From positions 19,960 to 83,959 of the forward strand of contig NZ_CALJPG010000031.1 in assembly GCF_937980635.1 (NCBI RefSeq): a stretch of 64,000 bases of DNA. The letters are read 5' to 3'. The notes beneath the pieces were generated by a model, which did not search any database, was not told where the DNA came from, and worked only from the letters and a program-made list of their open reading frames with translations. Within the stretch, counting starts at the first letter, position 1; each line of letters starts with the position of its first letter. The translations under genes and the position numbers were made by a program. Positions 49,711 to 58,911 of this stretch are shown here, piece by piece. Source of the DNA: an uncultured Campylobacter sp. Its GTDB lineage: Bacteria; Campylobacterota; Campylobacteria; Campylobacterales; Campylobacteraceae.

Positions 49711-50364
49711 ATTTTAATTGCGTTGCGCCGCCTAAATACTGCGCGATGCGAACAAAATCAAATCATTAACCGTCCCCTCCCGCGATTTACACGATTTAAA
49801 ATTTTATCTTTGCTAAATTTGAACGACAAATTTCATTCCTACAAGCAAATTTGCCGCCACGGGCACCGGTCTTTCTTTGGAATTTAGATGATAAATTTTA
49901 TCTCACGCACAACATATCAAATAAGCCGCCGACCTTGCGCCGCTAATGCGCGCTCTGAACGCGAAAAGCGCTTTTGTAAGCAACCGCGAGCGCTACCGTC
50001 ATCCAATACACCGCCCGTCGCCTTACGGCGGCCTGAGCGCAAAAAATCCGCTTCTGCGAACAAGTAGGCTGCGAGCGCTGCAGTCGCGATCATAGGCTAC
50101 CCCTGTCGTCACGTGCCGTAGGCGCCGCTATCAGACGTCCGCCGCCGCCGCGCGATACCCATCCACCGCTACTAACCGCCCGCACGACAACCCGTCGCCG
50201 CTCATCGCCCTGCCGCTTTGTCGCTGTACCGAATCAAAACCGAATCGCTAAATTTTAAATTCTACAAAAGTCTCATCGCACATAAATTTTAATTCGGCAA
50301 ATGCGCAAAATTTAGGTAAAATTCCACCCAAACGCTTTGACGGTCAAAATTTAAAGGGGCGAAA
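49711..50364. other. 654-bp gene-free stretch with unusual C-rich composition
   Basis: No ORF with coding character is seen. From about 49980 to 50230 the plus strand is strongly C-rich (many CGCC and CCGC triplets). An imperfect direct repeat of about 50 bp is visible (about 49951-50000 and 50031-50084, both with GCGAGCGCT). It may be decayed coding DNA. The last 100 bp before 50365 likely hold the promoter of the next gene. Confidence 0.5.
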
Positions 50365-51051
50365 ATGACGAATTTCGAGTACGCTAGTCGCATTAACGAG
50401 ACTGCTGGGCTAGATCTTGATTTAGATTGCGAAGAGATCGATCTGCAGGATAAGCTTTACGGGCTTTTTCAGTGCTTCATGCCTGACGGTGCGGGCGCGC
50501 GGGCGGTGTTTGCGCCGCTGCAAAACGGCGCTGAGCTACAAGCGCGCATAATGCCGATCTACGCAGTCACGGCGCAACAGACGCGGGAGGCGTTCGATCA
50601 AGGCGTGGCGCCCGGGTATTTTTGCCCGCCGCAGGATCCGAAATTTAACGACGAAGCGCTTAAAAGCCTAGCTTTAGCATACGTTCGAAATTTAAAAATT
50701 TTTGCCGAGTTTATCGGCGATGACGGACTTTTAGAGATGCTTGGCGAAATAAAATCCGCTCGCGTGCAGGAAGGTTTTGATCTCGCGCATAACAAAGACG
50801 AGCTTGCGCACGCCGTCTATGAGACGATCACGGAGTGGATGATAGATACGCCTAAGCTCGATGCAAAGCTATGGGTGCTCGGCGAGGCGTACTATTCGAT
50901 TAACTGCGACTACCTGCTACCTGCGTACTTGCAGTATCCAAACTACGCGCAAAGGCCGCGGGAGGACTTTTTGAAGCCCTACTTCGAGCTGTATCTAGCG
51001 GGACGGCAGATCACGTTTGAGCGCGACGAGGTCGTGGCTTTCACGCGCTAA
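50365..51051 (+). CDS. Hypothetical soluble protein, family not recognised
   Basis: A 228-residue acidic, mostly helical protein without signal peptide or TM. Notable segments are YGLFQCFMPDGAGARAVF, PGYFCPPQDPKFND and EAYYSINCDYLLPAYLQYP. AAAGGGGCGAAA precedes the ATG at a normal distance and codon use matches core genes, so it is real. It stands alone between gene-poor stretches. I cannot assign a function. Confidence 0.8.
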   Translation: MTNFEYASRINETAGLDLDLDCEEIDLQDKLYGLFQCFMPDGAGARAVFAPLQNGAELQARIMPIYAVTAQQTREAFDQGVAPGYFCPPQDPKFNDEALKSLALAYVRNLKIFAEFIGDDGLLEMLGEIKSARVQEGFDLAHNKDELAHAVYETITEWMIDTPKLDAKLWVLGEAYYSINCDYLLPAYLQYPNYAQRPREDFLKPYFELYLAGRQITFERDEVVAFTR

Positions 51052-51495
51052 ATTTACGCAGGCAAGGAAGCGAATGAACGCTCGTAAGCATTTAAAATTT
51101 AAACTTTTTAAACAATAAAGTGAGCTACGCCCACAAATGGCTGAAATTTAAGCTCAGCAACTATGAGCGCAAATGTTTATCGCATATCCAAAAAATCTGC
51201 CTCCTAATCAAGCAATCTAGTAGGTTTCTGCGCGTCGCGTAAAATCGCTTAAAATAATTTCTGCTTTGCGTAGCCGCTGCTTTCAGTACCTTACTGGAGC
51301 AAAATCTCAACACATCGTTGATGTTTGGATAATTGAATTTCTTCCATCACCCTGCTGCCATCACTTCGTTTGTGGCGCTCGAGAATTCACTCTCGCCAAC
51401 GCTTGCTAGTTAGAATTTATCTAAATTTTAAAGAGGAATTTTGACGCAGAATTTTATGGAATTTCGCTACCGCAAATCTCGCAAGCAATAAAATT
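51052..51495. other. 444-bp gene-free stretch
   Basis: Mixed-composition DNA between convergent genes. Short frames are broken and no RNA gene, repeat array or clear terminator is visible. AAATTT cores occur at both ends. Confidence 0.4.
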
Positions 51496-51735
51496 CTATC
51501 GATTTACGCTCTTAAATTTACTCAAATCGCCGCCTGTTTTATAAAATTCTTCAGCGTCGATCATAGTACCGTCAGGCAGCTTACAAACGGTGTAGTCCAC
51601 GCCATTGCCGTCTTTGCGGACGATCAGCTCGCCGCCGTTTTTGATACAAAAATCCCCAGCAGCGCTAGCCTCTGCGCTCACCGAAGCGCAAGCGCCCACC
51701 ACAAGCGCTACTGCAAAAAATCTCTTAAAACTCAT
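51496..51735 (-). CDS. Small secreted DUF333-type protein
   Basis: 79 residues with a Sec signal peptide (about 1-25, FFAVALVVGACASVSAEASA). The mature part has the DUF333 pattern: a Cys, GGELIVRKDGNG, a second Cys in VCKLPDGTMIDAEEFY. DUF333 proteins are periplasmic or outer-membrane-associated proteins of unknown role, often annotated as putative haemolysins without proof. The gene stands alone. Confidence 0.8.
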   Translation of the reverse strand: MSFKRFFAVALVVGACASVSAEASAAGDFCIKNGGELIVRKDGNGVDYTVCKLPDGTMIDAEEFYKTGGDLSKFKSVNR

Positions 51736-52151
51736 TTAAATCCTTTCGTTTAATTTTGCCCGTTTTTAGGGTTAAGCTTAAATTTAGACGCCAGATACGC
51801 TAAACCTGCGCCTAAATAAATAAACCGCCGACCCTCCTCGAACACCGATAATAGCGTTTTAGATGTTAAATCCTACCTAATAAATCCCAGCAGCACCAAG
51901 TCTGCTTGCCGCTGCAAAATCAAAGCAATCAAACTTCATCCAATGCAAAATTTTAACATCATAAAATCTCATCTTCAATAAAATTCTAGCGACGAAATCT
52001 AAGCCGAATCAAAGCTATTTCTCCCGTAAAATACCAGCTATAAAAGCTAGGGCTATGGCAAACACTAGCTCAGCGGCAAGGCAAGCGCAGATCCTAAACA
52101 ATCTTGTCTATAAGCGCGAGCTGCGCTCAAACCCTCTAAATTTAACCGCCG
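51736..52151. other. 416-bp gene-free stretch
   Basis: The stretch lies downstream of serC and upstream of the DUF333-type gene, both on minus. No ORF with coding character; it should contain the promoter of the DUF333-type gene (near 51740-51800) and the end of the serC transcript. A GCTATAAAAGCTAGGGCTATGG tract near 52040 is the only marked local pattern. Confidence 0.4.
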
Positions 52152-53228
52152 CTAGCCGTTTTTGCGCGCAAACTCGCTCATAAAAGCGACTAGTTTTTCC
52201 ACGTCCTCGTAGTTTATCGCGTTGTAGATCGAGGCGCGGATGCCGCCTAAAACGCGGTGTCCTTTAAGCCCGATCATCCCCGCTACCTCCGCCTGCGCGA
52301 CGAAAACCGGCTCAAGCGCGGCATCTGCGATATTAAAGCTCACGTTCATCAGGCTGCGGCTCTCCTTTTGCGCGTGGCCGCGGTAGAAGCCGCCGCTAGC
52401 ATCGATCGCGCCGTAGAGTAGCGCTGCCTTGCGCTTGTTGCGCTCATGCATTGCCGCGAGCCCGCCGATTTCGTCCTTGATCCAGCCGAGCATTAAATTT
52501 AGCATGTAAATTCCGAAAGTGTTTGGGGTGTTGCTCATCGAGTCCGCGTCCGCCTGCGTCTTGTAGCGCAGAATCATCGGCGTTTTGGGGTTTGCGCGGT
52601 CCAGCAGATCCTTGCGGATCGCCACCATCGTGACGCCCGCAGGGCCGCCGTTTTTCTGAATGCCGCCGTAAAACATCCCTACGCTGCTAAGATCCACGGG
52701 GCGCGAAAACAGATCGCTCGAGCTATCGACTACGAGCGGGCAGCCGCACTGCGGCAGCTGCGGATATTGCGTGCCGTAGATCGTGTTGTTCGAGCAGATG
52801 TAGCCGTAATCGGCGCCGTCAGAGAATTTAACCTCGGGGATGCGATCGAATTTGCTCTCCTCGCTGCTTGCGACCACGCGGTAGTTTATGCCGAGCACGC
52901 CCGCTTCCTTGATCGCTTTGCTTGTCCAGTTACCCGTGTTGGCGTATTCTGCGATGCCGCCTGCGTATAGGTTCATCGGCACCTGTGCGAACTGAAGGCT
53001 CGCGCCGCCTTGTAAAAACAAAATCGTAAAATCGTCCGAAAAGCCATAGAGATCGCGTACGCGGTCCATCGCGCTATGCAAAACTTCCTCAAAAATTTTA
53101 GTGCGGTGCGAGATCTCCATTATCGAAAATCCGCGCCCCGCGTAGTTTAGTAGCTCCTCTTGCGCCTGCTTTAGCACGCCCAGCGGGATGGTGCTTGGGC
53201 CCGCGCTAAAATTTATTACTCTATCCAT
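52152..53228 (-). CDS. serC: Phosphoserine aminotransferase
   Basis: SerC makes 3-phosphoserine from phosphohydroxypyruvate with PLP. The 358 residues begin MDRVINFSAGPSTIP and contain LFLQGGASLQFAQVPMN and FYGGIQKNGGPAG with the PLP lysine. ATG 53228 is preceded by AAAGGAGG, so the longer frame from 53303 is rejected. It starts 10 nt after the xseA stop, as part of a ubiE-xseA-serC unit. Confidence 0.95.
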   Translation of the reverse strand: MDRVINFSAGPSTIPLGVLKQAQEELLNYAGRGFSIMEISHRTKIFEEVLHSAMDRVRDLYGFSDDFTILFLQGGASLQFAQVPMNLYAGGIAEYANTGNWTSKAIKEAGVLGINYRVVASSEESKFDRIPEVKFSDGADYGYICSNNTIYGTQYPQLPQCGCPLVVDSSSDLFSRPVDLSSVGMFYGGIQKNGGPAGVTMVAIRKDLLDRANPKTPMILRYKTQADADSMSNTPNTFGIYMLNLMLGWIKDEIGGLAAMHERNKRKAALLYGAIDASGGFYRGHAQKESRSLMNVSFNIADAALEPVFVAQAEVAGMIGLKGHRVLGGIRASIYNAINYEDVEKLVAFMSEFARKNG

Positions 53229-53238
53229 TTTGCCTCCT

Positions 53239-54405
53239 TTAGATGATTTTTGCGTTTTTGCTGAGCTGCTGCGAGCAAAGGACGAACTCGTCGCCCGCGG
53301 CAAGCTCGCCCAAGCTCACCGTTTTGCCGCCCTTTTGGATTTGAACGAGGTCTTTGGTGATCTCAAAAAATTTCGCCTTTTGCGCCAAAAGCTCATCCTT
53401 AGCGCTTAGCGTATGCTCTGCGGCACTTAGTTTGGAGCCGATGAAATTTTTAAATTTAAGCTCGAAATTTAAAAGCTTTGCAAGCGAGCCTGAAATTTTT
53501 GGCTCGACCGATTTTGATCTAAGCTCTAAAGCTGCGATGCTCAGCACGCTTTGTGCGGATGAAATTTTATCTTTTATCAGCCTATCAAGTGCGTCGCTTA
53601 CGCCGTCTAGGCTCTGAAAGATCGCGCAAATATCGGGCAGCAGATCGATCATCGCGGCGGTGGGCGTGAGGCTTCGGTGATCGGCTACGAAATCGCTGAT
53701 ACTAGAATCGATCTCGTGCCCGACCGCCGAGATGACGGGCGTTTTGGCTGCGTAGATCGCGCGAGCCAAGGCCTCGTCATTGAAGCACCACAGATCTTCG
53801 CGCGAGCCGCCGCCGCGAGCGATGACGATCGCATCGTAGCCCTTCTCGTCGGCTGCACGCAGCGCGCTTATGATCGAAGCAGGCGCGCCCTCGCCTTGCA
53901 CTAGCGCGTTATACAGATCGATCTTACAAAGTGCGAAGCGGTCCTGTGCCGTGCGAAGCATATCCGCCTGCGCCGCGGAGCCCGCGCTCGTGATGATCGC
54001 GATGCTTTGGGCAAATTTCGGAAGCTGTTTTTTATGCGCGGCATCAAAAAGTCCCTCTTTGCTAAGCCTTTCTTTTAGCGCGGCAAACGCGGCCTCCAGT
54101 TCGCCCTCGCCGCTTTTGCGGATATTTGAGACCTGGATCTGATACGCGCCCGTGGGAGCGTATAGCGAGACCTTGCCGCTTACGATGAGCTTATCGCCGA
54201 CGGCGGGGATAAAATTTATCCGCGCGGCGTTAAATTTAAACATCGCGCAATCGATCGCCGCGCTTGCGTCTTTGATCGTAAAATACCAGTGCCCGCTCGT
54301 GCTTTGAATTCTAAACTTAGATATCTCGCCCTCAACCTCGACGAAGCTAAAACTCGTCTCCAAAAGCGCCTTGGCTTGGGCGTTTAGCTCGCTTACGCTA
54401 AGCAT
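53239..54405 (-). CDS. xseA: Exodeoxyribonuclease VII large subunit
   Basis: 388 residues. The N-terminal OB fold (VEGEISKFRIQSTSGHWYFTIKD) precedes the catalytic domain with ARGGGSREDLWCFNDEALARAI and SAVGHEIDSSISDFVADHRSLTPTAA-type character. The enzyme degrades single-stranded DNA together with the small subunit XseB, which is not in this window. It overlaps ubiE by 8 nt. Confidence 0.95.
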   Translation of the reverse strand: MLSVSELNAQAKALLETSFSFVEVEGEISKFRIQSTSGHWYFTIKDASAAIDCAMFKFNAARINFIPAVGDKLIVSGKVSLYAPTGAYQIQVSNIRKSGEGELEAAFAALKERLSKEGLFDAAHKKQLPKFAQSIAIITSAGSAAQADMLRTAQDRFALCKIDLYNALVQGEGAPASIISALRAADEKGYDAIVIARGGGSREDLWCFNDEALARAIYAAKTPVISAVGHEIDSSISDFVADHRSLTPTAAMIDLLPDICAIFQSLDGVSDALDRLIKDKISSAQSVLSIAALELRSKSVEPKISGSLAKLLNFELKFKNFIGSKLSAAEHTLSAKDELLAQKAKFFEITKDLVQIQKGGKTVSLGELAAGDEFVLCSQQLSKNAKII

Positions 54406-55126
54406 CGTCGCTCTTCCGCGCGATTTTCTCAGCTATGAAAAGCGTGCTGACGTCGAAGCTGAAGCCCTTTTGCACGCGCAGCTCAAAGCCCGCGTTTTTG
54501 AGCTTTTCGCTAAAGCTCGCGGCGTCTAGGAAGCTACCGATGGAGCTTGGCAGATACTCGTAGGCTTCTTTGTTTTTCGAGATAAAGGCGCCAATTTTGG
54601 GTAAAATTTTACTTACGTAAAAATCTCTGATTTTAAATGCGAGCCCGCCGCTTGCGGCTTTGGTAAATTCCAAAACTACGAGCGAGCCGCCGGGTTTGAT
54701 GACGCGGTTAAACTCCGCAAGCGCCGCGTCCAGCTCCACGACGTTTCTTATGCCGTAGCTGATGCTTAAAATATCCACGCTTGCATCATCTAGCGTCGTG
54801 GCGCCCGCGGTTGCCTTGATAAACTCGCAGCTAGGAAATTTTTGCCTTGCTACTTCGAGCATTCCCTCGCTCGGATCGATCCCCACGATCCGCTCGATCT
54901 GCACGCCGTGCTGCGTCGCGCCATCGCGCCACGAGCTTATCATATCGCCCGTGCCGCACGCGACGTCGGCGATACTCACGAGCTTTCCCTTAAGCTTTTC
55001 AAGCGTCAGCTCGACCGCTTTTTTGCGCCACGAAACGTCCACGCCGAAGCTGATGGCGCGGTTTGCCAGATCGTAGGTAGGCGCGATCTCATCGAACATC
55101 TTTATGATTTTTTCCTGTTTTTGCAC
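54398..55126 (-). CDS. ubiE: Demethylmenaquinone methyltransferase (UbiE/MenG)
   Basis: 242 residues with the family start MFDEIAPTYDLANRAISFG, SAM motif VADVACGTGD-like ADVACGTGDM, SISYGIRNV, and the late motif VVLEFTKA. It methylates demethylmenaquinone in respiratory quinone synthesis at the membrane. It lies 9 nt after the CHAD gene and overlaps xseA. Confidence 0.94.
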   Translation of the reverse strand: MQKQEKIIKMFDEIAPTYDLANRAISFGVDVSWRKKAVELTLEKLKGKLVSIADVACGTGDMISSWRDGATQHGVQIERIVGIDPSEGMLEVARQKFPSCEFIKATAGATTLDDASVDILSISYGIRNVVELDAALAEFNRVIKPGGSLVVLEFTKAASGGLAFKIRDFYVSKILPKIGAFISKNKEAYEYLPSSIGSFLDAASFSEKLKNAGFELRVQKGFSFDVSTLFIAEKIARKSDDA

Positions 55127-55135
55127 GGGCTTTCC

Positions 55136-56554
55136 TTATTCGTATGCTTTGATTTTGCGCAGCGATCTTTTCAGAGCGCGCAAAAGAGGCTCTTTTTCAT
55201 TTAAAATTTTTTCCTCCAGCTCGGCGCGGCGGTCGTTTAAGCGGGCGTCCAGAGCCAGCAGGTACGCAAACGCGACGCCGCTTTTATCGCTTGCTTTTTG
55301 ATAGATCGCGATAAAATTTTGCCACACACTGATATCTTGCAGCGCGCCGAAATCCTCGCAGGCGGCCTTAGCGCGCTTAAACAGTTCCCTGACGCAGCCT
55401 TCATCAAAGCTTCTTGCAAAAATTTCAAGCGCGTATCGTAGCCTCTTTAGCCCTATACGCGCGTCGTGAAATGCCTGCAGCGATGAACCTTGCTTTAAAT
55501 TTTTTAGCTCCGCGCGCAAGCTTTTAATCAACTTGCAAAGGCGGGCGGAGGCGAACTTTTTTGAAATTTTTTCATATTCGCTGCGTGCGTAGATGCCGTC
55601 CGCGCCGTTTAAAAAGCCGCTAATAGCGCCGCTTAAATCTGTAAATTCCGCGCTAGAGAGAAATTCTAAAATTTTATCCTCCGAGCGCTTTGCGATAAGA
55701 TTTAGCTGCTGCAAAAAGCTCACAGGCGCGTCGTCGGCTTTTAAAAACTCCGCAAAAACGTGAAGGTCTCGCAGCTGATTGGTGCGGCTCATAAATTCTG
55801 CGAGCAGTTTTAAAATTTCATCCTTTTTTTCAGCTTCGAAAAGCGGCGCGGATAGTTTCAAAACGGCTCTAAATTTACGGATCTGCACGCGCAGCTCGTG
55901 AAGCGCTTCGGGGGCTAGGCTTTTTTGATACTCGCTTTTTGCGCCGCACGCCCTCGTCCATGCTAGCTCAAGCGCCAAACGCGCGAGCTTGACGCTGTCC
56001 GCATAGGGCGGCGCGAGAAATTTAACTCGGCTAAATTTTTCAAAAACGCTGCGGGCGTGCGCGAAATCAAGCGAGCGCGGCGGGATGCCGTAGCGCGCCA
56101 GATAGCGGCTTTTGTAGCGGTAATCGTCGGTGATCTCGCAAAAATCGGTGCTGCCGAAGGTTTTTGTAAAATCAAAATTTGCGCTCGCCGCCTCGCTTTG
56201 AAATTTCGCTCGTAAAATCACGAGCGTACTTAGCTCGCCGCCGTAAAGCTCTAGCCAAAACTCCGCCTCGTCGTTAGCAAAGCCGTAGCGGCTCTTTTGC
56301 ACGACGCGGGCGATCCTGCTTTTTAAAGCCTCTTTGAAATCATCTTTTGAAATTTTAAAATTTAGAGTTTGTCTGTCGAGATCCTCTTTTTTGTGATGCA
56401 AAGAGCATTCGTCGTTTTGGCGGATGTAGTAAATTTCGGGATAGAACGAAGTATAAAACCAAGCGATCTTTACCTTGCGACATTTCAACCCCGCACGCTC
56501 TAGCGTCCGCAGAATCGAATCGTCGCTCAATAAAAATTTACGCTTAGTTTGCAT
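55136..56554 (-). CDS. CYTH-like/CHAD domain protein
   Basis: 472 residues. The N-terminal about 190 residues look like a degenerate CYTH/triphosphate-tunnel domain. The C-terminal about 270 form a CHAD domain: ALHELRVQIRKFRAVL, TNQLRDLHVFAEFL and AFHDARIGLKRLRYAL are the typical His/Arg/Lys helices. CHAD proteins bind polyphosphate. The gene lies between perR and ubiE, where C. jejuni has one smaller gene. It is 9 nt from ubiE. Confidence 0.82.
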   Translation of the reverse strand: MQTKRKFLLSDDSILRTLERAGLKCRKVKIAWFYTSFYPEIYYIRQNDECSLHHKKEDLDRQTLNFKISKDDFKEALKSRIARVVQKSRYGFANDEAEFWLELYGGELSTLVILRAKFQSEAASANFDFTKTFGSTDFCEITDDYRYKSRYLARYGIPPRSLDFAHARSVFEKFSRVKFLAPPYADSVKLARLALELAWTRACGAKSEYQKSLAPEALHELRVQIRKFRAVLKLSAPLFEAEKKDEILKLLAEFMSRTNQLRDLHVFAEFLKADDAPVSFLQQLNLIAKRSEDKILEFLSSAEFTDLSGAISGFLNGADGIYARSEYEKISKKFASARLCKLIKSLRAELKNLKQGSSLQAFHDARIGLKRLRYALEIFARSFDEGCVRELFKRAKAACEDFGALQDISVWQNFIAIYQKASDKSGVAFAYLLALDARLNDRRAELEEKILNEKEPLLRALKRSLRKIKAYE

Positions 56555-56602
56555 ACCCGCTCCAAAAATAAAGTGGGTAATAATAGCAGAAAATTCTTTA
56601 AA

Positions 56603-57013
56603 CTATCTACACTTTTCGCAGTCTTCGACCGTAGCCGTGATATTTAGCTTGCGGATGAAATTGCCCGCTTTGCGCTCGATGTTTTTCAAAACGTCCTTAT
56701 TAAAGGCATCGTCCATGAAAAGATCCGTGACATTGCCGCATTTTTCGCATACGACGTGAATGTGCGGCATCTGATAAATGTCGTAGCGGCTCTTTTTATT
56801 CGGTGCGTTCACCTCGATCACGACCCCTTCGTCAAGTAGGGTGTTTAAATTTTTATAAACCGTCGCCAGTGAAATGGATGGATAGTCCTCTTTGATCCCC
56901 TCATACAGGTCATCTATGCTTGGATGCTCGTGGCGATCGAGCACCTTTAGGATACACAATCTTTGCGGAGTTGCTTTCAAACCGCAGGTTTTGAGTAGTT
57001 CTACGTGGCTCAT
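56603..57013 (-). CDS. perR: Peroxide-stress regulator PerR (Fur family)
   Basis: 136 residues with a winged-helix DNA-binding part (TPQRLCILKVLDRHEHPS and ISLATVYKNLNTLL), metal site around HIHVVCEKCGNV, and a second CEKC at the C-terminus, giving the structural zinc site. In Campylobacter, PerR represses peroxide-defence genes and itself. The position between dxs and the CHAD/ubiE genes supports PerR over Fur. Confidence 0.88.
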   Translation of the reverse strand: MSHVELLKTCGLKATPQRLCILKVLDRHEHPSIDDLYEGIKEDYPSISLATVYKNLNTLLDEGVVIEVNAPNKKSRYDIYQMPHIHVVCEKCGNVTDLFMDDAFNKDVLKNIERKAGNFIRKLNITATVEDCEKCR

Positions 57014-57078
57014 TTTTGTCCTTCAAAAAATTTTAAAGTGATATTATCAAATTTTACTTTAAACAAAGTTGATATTAA

Positions 57079-58911
57079 CTAATACTTTTTATCACTTAAT
57101 ATTCGCTCGGTTAGAGTTTGGATATCCAAGCCCAAGCTGCGCTCCACGTCGGCGGTCTTGCCGTGCGGTAAAAACATATCGCCAAACTCGAAACTTACGA
57201 TCTTTACGTCCGAAATTTCATTTTCTTGCAAAAATGCGCTTAAAATTTCACCGACGCCGCCCTTTTTGGCATTGTCGCTAAAGACGTACCAAATTTTATC
57301 TTTGCGAGCCAAATTTTGCAAAAACTCGGCGTCCAAAGGCTTTGCAAAGACTAGATCCACGACGTCCGCTTCAATCTGCCCCTCTAGCGCCTCAGCCGTT
57401 TTATACGCTCTGCCCGCTCCGTTTCCGTAGCCGATGAGCGCCACTCGCGCGCTATCGCTGCGCTTCAGAAACACCGATTTTGCAAGCTCTACTGCAGGTG
57501 CGCTGGTCTCGTCGCAACCCAAGATAAAGCTTCCGCGCGGATAGCGGATCGCTAAAACCCCCTCGTGCGTGTAGGAGTACTCGATGATCCGTTTAAAGCT
57601 CGCCTCGTCTCGCGGCGCGCACATACTGACGTTTGGAATCGCGTTTAAGAAACTCACGTCAAAGACCCCCTCGTGCGTCTCGCCGTCCTCGCCCACGATG
57701 CCCGCGCGATCCATCGCAAGGACTAAGCTTAAGTTCATAATCGCCGCGTCATGGACGATCTGATCGAAAGAGCGCTGCATGAAGGTCGAATATATCGTAA
57801 CGTACGGCTTAAAGCCTTCGCGCGCCATCGCAGCCATCGAGCTTAGCGCGTGAGGTTCGGCGATTGCTACGTCCCAGAAGCGGTGGGGAAATTTCTCGAT
57901 CAGCTTATCCATGCCGGTGCCGCTTGGCATCGCGGCAGTAACGCCTACGACGTTTTCATGCTTGGCGGCTAAGCTTAAAAGCGCCTCGGCGTAAATTTGC
58001 GTGGCACTTTTGGCGGCAGATTTTTTCTTAAATTCTCCGCTTTGAATATCGAAAGGCCCTACGCCGTGCCAGCTCTCCAAATAGCCCTCGGCCTTGTCGT
58101 AGCCTTTGCCTTTGATCGTTTGAGCGTGCACGACGACCGGCTTGCGCGCGCTTTTTGCCGTCTTTAGCGCCGATATTAGATCCTCTAAATTATGCCCGTC
58201 CACGGGACCAATGTAATCAAGCCCAAGCTCCTCAAAATACATCCCCGGGATGATGAGCTTTAAGGAATTTTCAAAGCGCTTTGCCATATATGTCGCGCTT
58301 TGCGGAGCGTGGGATAGCAGCTCTCTTACGTGGGATTTAAATTTTTGATAGGTTTCGCCCGCCATCGCTTGGCTTAGGTATTTGCTAAAGGCGCCGATAG
58401 GCTTGCTGATGCTCATTTTATTATCGTTTAGGATGATGATGCAGGGCAGGCGTAGATCACCTAACTCGTTCATCGCCTCATAAGTCATGCCGCCGCTCAT
58501 AGATCCGTCGCCGATGAGCACCACCGGCACGCGATTTTCGCGCTTTAGGCTTATCGCTTTTGCTGCGCCCACGGCTAAAGAGATCGACGTCGAGGCGTGC
58601 CCCGCCACGAAGTAGTCAAATTTACTCTCGCTAGGCTTTGTGTAGCCGCTGATACCGCCGAACTGCCTAAGCGAGCCGAACTCCTCCCAGCGGTCCGTTA
58701 GAAGCTTGTGCGCGTAGCTTTGATGGCTTACGTCGAAGATAAACGGATCGCTCGCGGCGTCGAATACGTAGTGCATCGCCACGATGAGCTCGACCGCGCC
58801 CATATTTGAGCTTAGATGGCCGCCGTTTTTGCTCACGACTTCGATGATGCGCGCTCTGATCTGCGTGCAAAGCTCCCGCAGCTCCTCCAGGCTTTTATTT
58901 TTAATATCCAC
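57079..58911 (-). CDS. dxs: 1-deoxy-D-xylulose-5-phosphate synthase
   Basis: 610 residues of a transketolase-like enzyme for isoprenoid precursors. The thiamine diphosphate motif GDGSMSGGMTYEAMN, GGHLSSNMGAVELIVAMHYVF and the pyrimidine domain GVTAAMPSGTGM are present. It overlaps the end of hisC by 11 nt. In C. jejuni the flagellar genes fliF, fliG and fliH separate hisC and dxs, so this junction marks their loss. Confidence 0.96.
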   Translation of the reverse strand: MDIKNKSLEELRELCTQIRARIIEVVSKNGGHLSSNMGAVELIVAMHYVFDAASDPFIFDVSHQSYAHKLLTDRWEEFGSLRQFGGISGYTKPSESKFDYFVAGHASTSISLAVGAAKAISLKRENRVPVVLIGDGSMSGGMTYEAMNELGDLRLPCIIILNDNKMSISKPIGAFSKYLSQAMAGETYQKFKSHVRELLSHAPQSATYMAKRFENSLKLIIPGMYFEELGLDYIGPVDGHNLEDLISALKTAKSARKPVVVHAQTIKGKGYDKAEGYLESWHGVGPFDIQSGEFKKKSAAKSATQIYAEALLSLAAKHENVVGVTAAMPSGTGMDKLIEKFPHRFWDVAIAEPHALSSMAAMAREGFKPYVTIYSTFMQRSFDQIVHDAAIMNLSLVLAMDRAGIVGEDGETHEGVFDVSFLNAIPNVSMCAPRDEASFKRIIEYSYTHEGVLAIRYPRGSFILGCDETSAPAVELAKSVFLKRSDSARVALIGYGNGAGRAYKTAEALEGQIEADVVDLVFAKPLDAEFLQNLARKDKIWYVFSDNAKKGGVGEILSAFLQENEISDVKIVSFEFGDMFLPHGKTADVERSLGLDIQTLTERILSDKKY

